Assembly: GCA_002381565.1 (NCBI GenBank)
Contig: DFWZ01000028.1
Location: 1 to 51,446 of the forward strand
Reading direction: 5' to 3'
Origin: Gallionella sp. UBA4121
GTDB lineage: Bacteria > Pseudomonadota > Gammaproteobacteria > Burkholderiales > Gallionellaceae
DNA: 51,446 bases
The notes under the pieces were generated by a model, which saw only the letters and a list, made by a program, of their open reading frames with translations, did no database searches and was not told where the DNA came from. The translations under genes and the position numbers were made by a program. Position 1 is the stretch's first letter; every line of letters starts with the position of its first letter. This document shows positions 17,420-24,808 of this stretch, piece after piece.

Positions 17420-19081
17420 ATGAACAATCTGACCATTAAAGCGCGGCTGATGCTGGTCATCGGATTTTTATCCCTGCTGGTCATTGCGATTGGTTCATCG
17501 GGTTTGTGGAGTTTGTCACAGTCATCCCAGAGTTTACGAAATGTGCATGATAATAACCTGCTTCCGATAGGGCAGATTGGCGACGTCAGATTAAGAGTCC
17601 TGCATATTCGTACAGCCATCACCACCGGATTGACCTACAAGGATGAGATACCCGGGCAACACGCAGAGATTGAACAGGACATTGCCGACATTCATAAACA
17701 GTGGGATGCCTATATGGCTACTTACCTGACGCCGGAGGAAAAGAAGCTGGCAGCTATTTTTTCGGCGGAATTTGATAAGTGTCTCAACCAGGGGGTCAGG
17801 CCGGCCATGAAACTGCAACACGATAAAAAGTGGAGTGAAGCGGAGCGCTTTTACTGGGATCAAATGCGACCTTTATGCAAGCCGGTTACTGAGGAGGCTG
17901 ATTCACTGTTGCAGTTACAACGTGATCTGGCCAAAACCGAATACGAGGCAAACATTGGACGCTACGCAACCAGCCGCGCACTGACACTGACACTTATTCC
18001 GGTTAGTCTCATATTGGTGATTTATTTGGGCTGGGCCATGATTCGCTCTCTCAATCGTTCGACTAATCAGGCCTATGGTTATATCAAGGAAATGAGCGAA
18101 GGCAATCTCAATGTGGATGTGCGCATGGAGACGCGTGACGAAATTTCCAAAATTCTGCTGGCAGTATCGCAGTTGCGCGGTAAGCTGGCTTCCGATCTGG
18201 ATGAGGCCAGAAATACGGCCAGCGAGTTGGAGGCGCTGGTTCAGCAAACTCAGAAATCCATTGTGGAGGTAGGAAACTCCGTCACCGAAATTGCCGCTAC
18301 TTCCAAGGAACAAGAGGCGACTGCAGTAGAAGTGGCGGCAACTGCCACGGAGGTCAGTGCCACATCCAAGGAAATTTCCGCAACTTCACGGGAACTGGTC
18401 AAAACGATGGGTGATGTTGCCATGGTTGCAGAACATTCCGCCAGTCTGGCGAGCAGCGGTCAGGCAGGTCTGGTGCATATGGAAGAAATTATGCATCAGG
18501 TGATGGAAGCATCCGGTTCCATTAACGCTAAATTGTCGGTACTCAACGAAAAGGCTGACAACATAGGCCATGTCACCACCACTATTACCAAGGTGGCGGA
18601 TCAGACCAATCTGCTCTCGCTCAACGCGGCCATTGAGGCCGAAAAGGCGGGCGAGTATGGGCGAGGTTTCGCAATTGTGGCGACGGAAATTCGACGTCTG
18701 GCCGATCAGACGGCAGTGGCAAGCTATGATATTGAGCTGATGGTAAAGGAAATCCAGTCGGCCGTTTCCGCCAGTGTGATGGGGATGGACAAATTTTCGG
18801 AAGAAGTGCGCCGTGGTATCGAGGGGGTGCAGCAGGTCAGCGGTAGTCTGTCGCAGGTGATTGAGCAGGTTCAGACGCTGGCGCCGCGCTTTGAAGGGGT
18901 GAATGAGGGGATGCAGGCGCAGGCGCATGGTGCGGAGCAGATTACCGACGCCCTGGCGCAATTGAGTGAAGCCTCGCAGCAAACGGTAGAAACGCTGCGC
19001 CAGTCCAATCAGGCCATTGCAAATGTCAATCTGACCATGCATGACCTGAGTGATAGCGTCTCCCGCTATCAGACTGCCTAG
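17420..19081 (+). CDS. wspA: WspA-like methyl-accepting chemotaxis protein
   Basis: A 553-residue MCP. Order: TM1 at about 10-30, periplasmic four-helix-bundle (4HB_MCP) domain to about 190, TM2 (LTLIPVSLILVIYLGWAMI), HAMP at about 215-265 and a long cytoplasmic signalling domain. The hairpin tip reads TKVADQTNLLSLNAAIEAEKAGEYGRG (quoted in part: NLLSLNAAIEAEKAGEYGRG) followed by VATEIRRLADQTAVASYDIE, a variant that I recognise from WspA rather than from flagellar MCPs. The order MCP-CheW-CheR/TPR-CheW-CheA/REC-CheB that follows is that of the Wsp surface-sensing operon. The ATG is preceded by AGGAG. Confidence 0.92.
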   Translation: MNNLTIKARLMLVIGFLSLLVIAIGSSGLWSLSQSSQSLRNVHDNNLLPIGQIGDVRLRVLHIRTAITTGLTYKDEIPGQHAEIEQDIADIHKQWDAYMATYLTPEEKKLAAIFSAEFDKCLNQGVRPAMKLQHDKKWSEAERFYWDQMRPLCKPVTEEADSLLQLQRDLAKTEYEANIGRYATSRALTLTLIPVSLILVIYLGWAMIRSLNRSTNQAYGYIKEMSEGNLNVDVRMETRDEISKILLAVSQLRGKLASDLDEARNTASELEALVQQTQKSIVEVGNSVTEIAATSKEQEATAVEVAATATEVSATSKEISATSRELVKTMGDVAMVAEHSASLASSGQAGLVHMEEIMHQVMEASGSINAKLSVLNEKADNIGHVTTTITKVADQTNLLSLNAAIEAEKAGEYGRGFAIVATEIRRLADQTAVASYDIELMVKEIQSAVSASVMGMDKFSEEVRRGIEGVQQVSGSLSQVIEQVQTLAPRFEGVNEGMQAQAHGAEQITDALAQLSEASQQTVETLRQSNQAIANVNLTMHDLSDSVSRYQTA

Positions 19082-19108
19082 ACCGGCGCAACCGGCAGCG
19101 AATAACGC

Positions 19109-19579
19109 ATGCTTTTTCTTCAGTTTCAACTGGGCCATGATCGCTACGCACTTGATGTCAGTCAGGTGGTCGAGGTGCTGCCGCTGATTAACGTCAAGCA
19201 TATTCCCAATGCACCTGCAGGCGTGGCTGGCGTGATTAATTATCGCGGTTCGCCCGTCCCTTTGGTGGATTTGAGTATGCTGATGATGGGGCAGCCGGCC
19301 AAGGCACGCATGAGCACCCGGATTGTCGTGGTGAATTATCCTGATGAGAACGGTGAAATGCGGCATCATCTGGGCATGATCGCCGAAAAAACGACACAAA
19401 CTGTGCGACGCGAACAGACGGATTTCAGCGAGGCTGGTATCGATAATCCAACAACGCCTTATCTCGGCCCGGTGGCGACGGATGAACAAGGCATCGTGCA
19501 GTGGGTCGATGCCACACGGTTGTTGCCGGGTGCGGTACGCGATGTACTGTTCCAGGTAACTGCGGCAGAAGGACAATGA
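19109..19579 (+). CDS. wspB: WspB-like CheW adaptor
   Basis: 156 residues, a single CheW domain (MLFLQFQLGHDRYALDVSQVVEVLPL, quoted in part: FQLGHDRYALDVSQVVEVLP; then VAGVINYRGSPVPLVDLS and LGMIAE). CheW proteins couple the receptor to the CheA kinase. It lies 27 bp after the MCP, and its stop codon overlaps the ATG of the CheR gene (ATGA), so translation is coupled. As the first of two CheW proteins in the operon it corresponds to WspB. Confidence 0.9.
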   Translation: MLFLQFQLGHDRYALDVSQVVEVLPLINVKHIPNAPAGVAGVINYRGSPVPLVDLSMLMMGQPAKARMSTRIVVVNYPDENGEMRHHLGMIAEKTTQTVRREQTDFSEAGIDNPTTPYLGPVATDEQGIVQWVDATRLLPGAVRDVLFQVTAAEGQ

Positions 19580-20826
19580 CCTTGCCAAATGCTGATTTCG
19601 CAAGTCTGCTCAGGCGCACCATGGGGCTCGATGCAATGTCCATAGGTTTGTCGGCTATCGAATCTGCGGTCAAGTCCCGCATGAAAGTCTGTGAGTTGAA
19701 AGACAGCGAAAAATACTGGGGGCTGCTGCAGAACTCGGAAGCCGAGGTGCAGGAGCTGATCGAGGCGGTCATTGTTCCGGAAACCTGGTTTTTCCGGGAA
19801 CGTGAGGCATTTTCCGCTTTGATCAGCGTGATGAAGGGAACGTGGCTGCCGGCCAATCCGGGCGGCAAGCTGCGCCTGTTGAGTCTGCCATGCTCCACAG
19901 GCGAAGAGCCCTATTCGATCACGATGGCCATGCTGGAAGCCGGGTTGCCGGAAGGGCTTTTTCAGGTCGATGCCGTTGATATCAGTACGCGTTCACTGGC
20001 GCGCGCGCGGCGCGGGATATACGGTAAAAATTCATTTCGCGGCCAGAATATTGCTTTTCGCGATCGTTTTTTTGAACCGACCGAACAGGGTTTTCGCATT
20101 ATCGAGTCAGTACGGCAGAAAGTATGCTTCCTGCATGGCAATATGCTGGATCCGCAGTTCATGTCTGAAAAGGCGGTCTATGATTATATTTTCTGCCGAA
20201 ATGTGCTGATTTATTTCGATCAGGATGCGCAGGACAGTGCTGTACGAATGCTGGACCGCTTGCTCAAGCCGGGCGGTATGCTGTTTGTCGGCCCCTCCGA
20301 AAGCGGATTGTTGATGAGCCACGGTTTTGCATCGGCGCAATTTCCACTGGCATTTGCATTTCACAGAAAGCCTGTCGCCCAGAAAAAATCGGGCAAAGCG
20401 GCCGTGGACTCGCTGCCGATCTCGCCACACAAGATCAGGTCTGCAATACGTCCGACTGTGCCTCTTGTCAGACCAGCGCAACAGCCTCAATTGAAGGTGG
20501 CGCCCCAGGCAAAGGTCGCGCCACAGGATAGTCTGGATGAAATATCGCAACTGGCCGATCAGGGGCGCTTGCAGGAAGCGATGCGGCGCTGCGAAGATGC
20601 GCTGCGCGTTGCTCCATCGGCACGCGTGTTTTACCTGATGGGGTTGATACACGGTGCCAACGGTAACCTGACGGAGGCCGAGCAATACTACCGCAAGGCA
20701 CTCTACCTCGAACCCGGTCATCATGAAGCGATTATCCATCTGGCCTTTCTGAAGGAGCAACAGGGCGATCTGGCCGGTGCGCGTCAATTGCACCAGCGTG
20801 CCAGACGGGTAGGCGCACGTGGCTGA
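19576..20826 (+). CDS. wspC: WspC-like CheR methyltransferase with TPR tail
   Basis: 416 residues, started at the ATG overlapping the CheW stop codon; a longer frame upstream would lie inside cheW. The CheR part (1-270) shows VPETWFFRE, the SAM-binding LPCSTGEEPYS and FCRNVLIYFD. A linker leads to two TPR-like repeats at about 320-412 (ALRVAPSARVFYLMGLIHGA, AEQYYRKALYLEPGHHEAII). CheR methylates Glu residues of the receptor from S-adenosylmethionine. The C-terminal TPR is typical of WspC and absent from flagellar CheR. It overlaps the next gene by 8 bp. Confidence 0.93.
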   Translation: MTLPNADFASLLRRTMGLDAMSIGLSAIESAVKSRMKVCELKDSEKYWGLLQNSEAEVQELIEAVIVPETWFFREREAFSALISVMKGTWLPANPGGKLRLLSLPCSTGEEPYSITMAMLEAGLPEGLFQVDAVDISTRSLARARRGIYGKNSFRGQNIAFRDRFFEPTEQGFRIIESVRQKVCFLHGNMLDPQFMSEKAVYDYIFCRNVLIYFDQDAQDSAVRMLDRLLKPGGMLFVGPSESGLLMSHGFASAQFPLAFAFHRKPVAQKKSGKAAVDSLPISPHKIRSAIRPTVPLVRPAQQPQLKVAPQAKVAPQDSLDEISQLADQGRLQEAMRRCEDALRVAPSARVFYLMGLIHGANGNLTEAEQYYRKALYLEPGHHEAIIHLAFLKEQQGDLAGARQLHQRARRVGARG

Positions 20827-21520
20827 GCTGAAACAACAGAGCACAGGAGCGGACACCGTGCGTGCAGAACTTAACGACTGCTGGAATAAAATCGGAGTGC
20901 GGGGCGACGGTTCCTGCGGGGCGTTGGAAAAATACGTTCATTGCCGCAATTGTCCGGTCTATGGTACGGCGGCAGCAGTACTGCTGGATGGCAATCTGCC
21001 GCCTGGCTACCGTGTTGAATGCACTGAATATTTCTCACAGCAAAAGCACGTAGTGCAGTCGGATACCCATGCCGTACTGGTTTTTCGTATCGGCAATGAA
21101 TGGCTGGCATTACCGTCATCAGTTTGTTCGGAAGTGATCGATATGCGCCCCATTCATGTACTGCCGCATCGCCAAAACGACGTGGTGCGCGGATTGGCGA
21201 GTGTACGAGGGGAGTTGTTAGTGTGCGTTTCAATCGGCAATCTGCTTGGCGTGGAGCGACAGCAAGTGAATAAGGAAAGGCTGCGCGATGTCTATTCACG
21301 CCTGATTGTTATTCATGGCGAAGGTGGGCGTCTGGTGTTCCCGGCCAATGAAGTACACGGTATTTTGCGTTTTCATACAGGCGATTTGAGGGAAGTTCCC
21401 GCCACAGTTTCCAGGTCGACTGCAACCTATTCGACTGCGGTGCTCTCATGGGAAGGCAAGACTATCGGTTGCCTTGATGATCAGTTGCTGCTCTACGCAC
21501 TCAACCGGAGCATGGCATGA
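20819..21520 (+). CDS. wspD: WspD-like CheW adaptor with Cys-rich N-terminus
   Basis: 233 residues from a GTG start inside the end of the CheR gene. Residues 15-60 carry a conserved segment (CWNKIGVRGDGSCGALEKYV, then HCRNCPVY) with four Cys residues, which I recognise as the mark of WspD-type proteins. A CheW domain follows at about 80-230 (VFRIGNEWLALPSSVCSEVI, GLASVRGELLVCVSIGNLLG). It is presumably the second coupling protein between receptor and kinase. The Cys cluster could bind a metal, but that is unproven. Its stop overlaps the ATG of the CheA gene. Confidence 0.9.
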   Translation: MAELKQQSTGADTVRAELNDCWNKIGVRGDGSCGALEKYVHCRNCPVYGTAAAVLLDGNLPPGYRVECTEYFSQQKHVVQSDTHAVLVFRIGNEWLALPSSVCSEVIDMRPIHVLPHRQNDVVRGLASVRGELLVCVSIGNLLGVERQQVNKERLRDVYSRLIVIHGEGGRLVFPANEVHGILRFHTGDLREVPATVSRSTATYSTAVLSWEGKTIGCLDDQLLLYALNRSMA

Positions 21521-23790
21521 GTAACGACGATTACAGTCAGATGTCGTTGCTGGATATGTTCCGCACTGAGGCGGAAGCGCAGACTCAGGTGCTGACAGCC
21601 AGTCTGCTGGCATTGGAGCACGATCCTGATGCGGCAATGCATACCGAGGCATGCATGCGTGCTGCTCACTCACTCAAGGGCGCCGCTCGTATTGTTGGCG
21701 TACCTGCCGGGGTGCGTGTGGCGCATGCGATGGAGGACTGCTTCGTGGCAGCGCAGCAAGGTCAACTCAAATTGCGCCACCGGCAGACAGACCTGCTGCT
21801 GCGCGGCGTGGATTTACTGAGCGCCATTGCGACAACACCGGACGCGGATATGTCTGAATGGGAAACTGGAAAAGCCGGTCAAGTGGCAGCCTTCCTCGCT
21901 GCATTGACCCTGGCGCTTGAAAGCGGTGGTGAGTCGGAAGAATACGCAACTGTAGAAGCGCCTCAAACGGATGTTGTTGCACTTGCCGACCTGCTGCCTC
22001 CAGAAACACCATCCTCCAAGTCAGTACTCACGACAGGTAACGATACTGATCATGTGCTGCGCGTCACGGCGAATAATCTGAACCGTTTGCTGGGGCTGGC
22101 GGGAGAGTCGCTGGTCGAGTCGCGCTGGCTTAAGCCTTTTTCAGCTTCCCTGTTACGACTAAAGCGCATGAGCCAGGCGTCAGACAGAGCGCTGGAAAAC
22201 TTGTCTAATTTGTTGTCGGAACAGGGGGCGAGTGAGCAGGTGTTGGCTGTCATGGCAGACATACGGCAGCGTGCCATCGAACACCAGCAACTTCTGTCTC
22301 AGCGATTGGCCGACCTGGACATGTACGACCGGCGATCTGTCGATCTTGCGCACCGGCTATATACGGAAGCACTGGCCTGCCGCATGCGCCCTTTTTCCGA
22401 TGGTACACACGCCTTCCCGCGTATGGTGCGCGATTTGGGGCGCAGTCTGGGCAAACAGGTCAAGCTTAAAATCAGCGGCGAGTCCACGCAGGTGGATCGC
22501 GACGTGTTGGAGAAAATCGACGCGCCGTTGGGGCATCTGCTGCGCAACGCGGTAGATCATGGCATCGAATCAACGGAACAACGCCAGGCAGCCGGCAAGC
22601 CGGTTGAAGGAACGGTGTATCTTGAAGCGCGCCATAGCTCAGGTTTGCTGCAAGTGATCGTCATGGATGACGGCGCCGGCATTGATCTGGACAGGTTGCG
22701 CAACACCGTTGTCGAGCGCAATTTGACCACTGCCGAGACGGCCGGCAACCTCAGCGATGCCGAAGTACTGGAATTCCTGTTTCTGCCCGGCTTCAGCATG
22801 AAAGCCGGTGTCACCGATATATCCGGCCGCGGGGTGGGGCTGGATGTGGTGAAAAATATGATGAAACATCTCCGCGGGGTGGTGCAAATCTCATCGGAAC
22901 ATGGCAAGGGAACGCGTTTTCAGATGCAGTTGCCGCTGACGCTGTCGGTATTGCGCACCATGTTGGTAAACATCAACGGCGAACCCTACGCCTTTCCACT
23001 GGCGCTGATCAGCCGCACGCTCAAAGTGTCGAGAAAGCAGATAGAGATGCTGGAAGGCCGGCAGTACATTTATATCGACGAGCGACGCATCGGTCTGGCG
23101 ACGGCACACCAGGTTCTGGAAGTTGGTGAGCCCGATATGACGGAACAGCTTTGCGTTGTGGTGGTAGGCGAAGGCCATCAAGCCTATGGATTGATTGTGG
23201 ACGGATTTCTTGGCGAGCGAGAGCTTGTCGTGCAGCCGCTGGATGCGCGACTGGGCAAGGTCAAGAACATTGTAGCCGGTGCGCTGATGGAAGATGGTGC
23301 TCCGGTTCTGATTGTGGACGTGGACGATATAATCCGTTCGGTTGATAAGCTGGTATCCGGCGGACAACTGAGCAAAGTGCAGGGGACGGCGACAGGTGCC
23401 GGGGCAGCGCAACGCAGGCGTGTGCTGGTGGTGGACGATTCGCTGACGGTGCGGGAGCTTGAACGCAAGCTGCTCATCAGCCGTGGCTACGAAGTTGATA
23501 TCGCCGTGGACGGTATGGATGGATGGAATGCCGTGCGCACAAATCACTATGATCTGGTAATTACGGACATCGACATGCCGCGCCTGGATGGCTTCGAACT
23601 GGTGGCACTGATCAAGAAGCATCCCAATTTTTCGGCACTGCCGGTGATGGTGGTTTCCTACAAGGATCGCGAAGAAGACCGCCGTCGCGGACTGGAAGCG
23701 GGTGCGGACTATTACCTGACTAAGGGCAGTTTTCATGACGAAACTCTGTTGCAGGCAGTGGTGGATTTAATCGGGGATGCAATGGTGTGA
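21517..23790 (+). CDS. wspE: WspE-like CheA histidine kinase with C-terminal receiver
   Basis: 757 residues. Hpt domain at about 10-120 with phospho-acceptor His51 (AAHSLKGAARIVG); kinase core with HLLRNAVDHGIE (N box), MDDGAGID (G1), SGRGVGLDVV (G2) and GTRFQMQLPLTLSVLRTML; then a CheW-like regulatory domain at about 490-615. A receiver domain fills 640-755 (VLVVDDSLTVRE, LVITDIDMPRLDG, VVSYKD, DYYLTKGSF). There is one Hpt and no separate P2 domain, as in WspE. It should autophosphorylate under receptor control and pass phosphate to its own receiver, to the CheB protein and to the response regulators encoded downstream and upstream. Confidence 0.94.
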   Translation: MSNDDYSQMSLLDMFRTEAEAQTQVLTASLLALEHDPDAAMHTEACMRAAHSLKGAARIVGVPAGVRVAHAMEDCFVAAQQGQLKLRHRQTDLLLRGVDLLSAIATTPDADMSEWETGKAGQVAAFLAALTLALESGGESEEYATVEAPQTDVVALADLLPPETPSSKSVLTTGNDTDHVLRVTANNLNRLLGLAGESLVESRWLKPFSASLLRLKRMSQASDRALENLSNLLSEQGASEQVLAVMADIRQRAIEHQQLLSQRLADLDMYDRRSVDLAHRLYTEALACRMRPFSDGTHAFPRMVRDLGRSLGKQVKLKISGESTQVDRDVLEKIDAPLGHLLRNAVDHGIESTEQRQAAGKPVEGTVYLEARHSSGLLQVIVMDDGAGIDLDRLRNTVVERNLTTAETAGNLSDAEVLEFLFLPGFSMKAGVTDISGRGVGLDVVKNMMKHLRGVVQISSEHGKGTRFQMQLPLTLSVLRTMLVNINGEPYAFPLALISRTLKVSRKQIEMLEGRQYIYIDERRIGLATAHQVLEVGEPDMTEQLCVVVVGEGHQAYGLIVDGFLGERELVVQPLDARLGKVKNIVAGALMEDGAPVLIVDVDDIIRSVDKLVSGGQLSKVQGTATGAGAAQRRRVLVVDDSLTVRELERKLLISRGYEVDIAVDGMDGWNAVRTNHYDLVITDIDMPRLDGFELVALIKKHPNFSALPVMVVSYKDREEDRRRGLEAGADYYLTKGSFHDETLLQAVVDLIGDAMV

Positions 23791-24803
23791 GGATAGGAAT
23801 AGTCAACGATATGGCGCTGGCAGCGGAATCCATGCGTCGCGCCGTTTTGCTGGGTGGACATCATGTTGCCTGGATTGCCGTGGATGGCGAGCAAGCCGTT
23901 GCGATGTGCGCCAGAGATACGCCCGATCTGGTGCTGATGGATTTGTTCATGCCGAAAATGGATGGTGCGGAAGCGACCCGGCGCATCATGGCTGCATCGC
24001 CGTGTCCGATTCTGATCGTGACTGTCAGCGTGGGTGCTAATGCCTGGCAGGTGTATGAGGCAATGGCGTGCGGCGCTCTTGATGCTGTCGATACGCCCAC
24101 GCTCGGCAATGGTGACTTGAGCACATCCGCTGAGCCGCTGCTGCGAAAAATTGAAAACATCGGCAGGCGATTTTACAAAAAATTGCCGCAGCGCAGCACG
24201 GAAAAAAAAGCGGCGCCGCAACCTGTGCGCGTTGCTACTGCCGGGCTGGTAGCGATTGGTTCATCGGCGGGCGGGCCCGCCGCACTTTCCGAACTGCTGA
24301 GCCGGCTACCCAAAGATTTCAACGCGGCAGTGGTGATTATTCAGCATATTGATGAACAATTTGTGGATGGCATGGCCGACTGGCTTGGCAAACATTCCAC
24401 ATTGCCGGTGCGTGTGGCCAAGGAATCAGAACCGTTGCTGGCAGGTGAAGTGCTGCTTGCCAGAGCCAGCGGGCATCTGGTCATGAGGGCCGATCAGCGT
24501 TTGAGTTACGCGAAGGCACCACTGGGCAGTATTTATCAGCCATCGATAGATATTTTTTTTAAAAGTGTGTGCAAGCATTGGCAAGGTAGCGCAGCAGGGG
24601 TGCAGCTCTCAGGCATGGGGGCAGATGGTGCCGAGGGATTAAAGGCGATGCGCGACAAAGGGTTTTACACCATTGCTCAGGATCAGGAAACCAGCGCGGT
24701 GTATGGCATGCCCAAGGCAGCGGCCGCATTAGGCGCCGCAGTCGATATACTGCCGGTGCAGGATGTCGCAGCAAAACTGGTTGGTTTTTTAGCAAGTAAT
24801 TAG
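23787..24803 (+). CDS. wspF: WspF-like CheB methylesterase
   Basis: 338 residues from a GTG that overlaps the stop of the kinase gene. The receiver domain (1-120) begins MRIGIVNDMALAAESMRR, the WspF variant, in which the usual acidic pair reads Asn-Asp, with phospho-acceptor Asp in LVLMDLFMPKMDG. The CheB catalytic domain (about 150-335) has the Ser (IGSSAGGPAAL), His (IIQHIDEQFVDGMA) and Asp (LSGMGADGAEGL) of the triad. It removes methyl groups from the receptor and so resets signalling; in Pseudomonas, loss of WspF locks the pathway on. Confidence 0.94.
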   Translation: MRIGIVNDMALAAESMRRAVLLGGHHVAWIAVDGEQAVAMCARDTPDLVLMDLFMPKMDGAEATRRIMAASPCPILIVTVSVGANAWQVYEAMACGALDAVDTPTLGNGDLSTSAEPLLRKIENIGRRFYKKLPQRSTEKKAAPQPVRVATAGLVAIGSSAGGPAALSELLSRLPKDFNAAVVIIQHIDEQFVDGMADWLGKHSTLPVRVAKESEPLLAGEVLLARASGHLVMRADQRLSYAKAPLGSIYQPSIDIFFKSVCKHWQGSAAGVQLSGMGADGAEGLKAMRDKGFYTIAQDQETSAVYGMPKAAAALGAAVDILPVQDVAAKLVGFLASN

Positions 24804-24808
24804 GACAT

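Noticed and set aside
18386..19603. A 405-codon minus-strand frame across the wspA- and wspB-like genes
   Set aside because: Long only because antisense of codon-biased coding DNA is stop-poor; Cys/His/Arg-rich translation with no domain.
22891..23736. A 281-codon minus-strand frame inside the wspE-like gene
   Set aside because: Composition is dominated by His, Gln and Arg as expected for the reverse of a GC-rich gene, and it overlaps a well-supported kinase and receiver.
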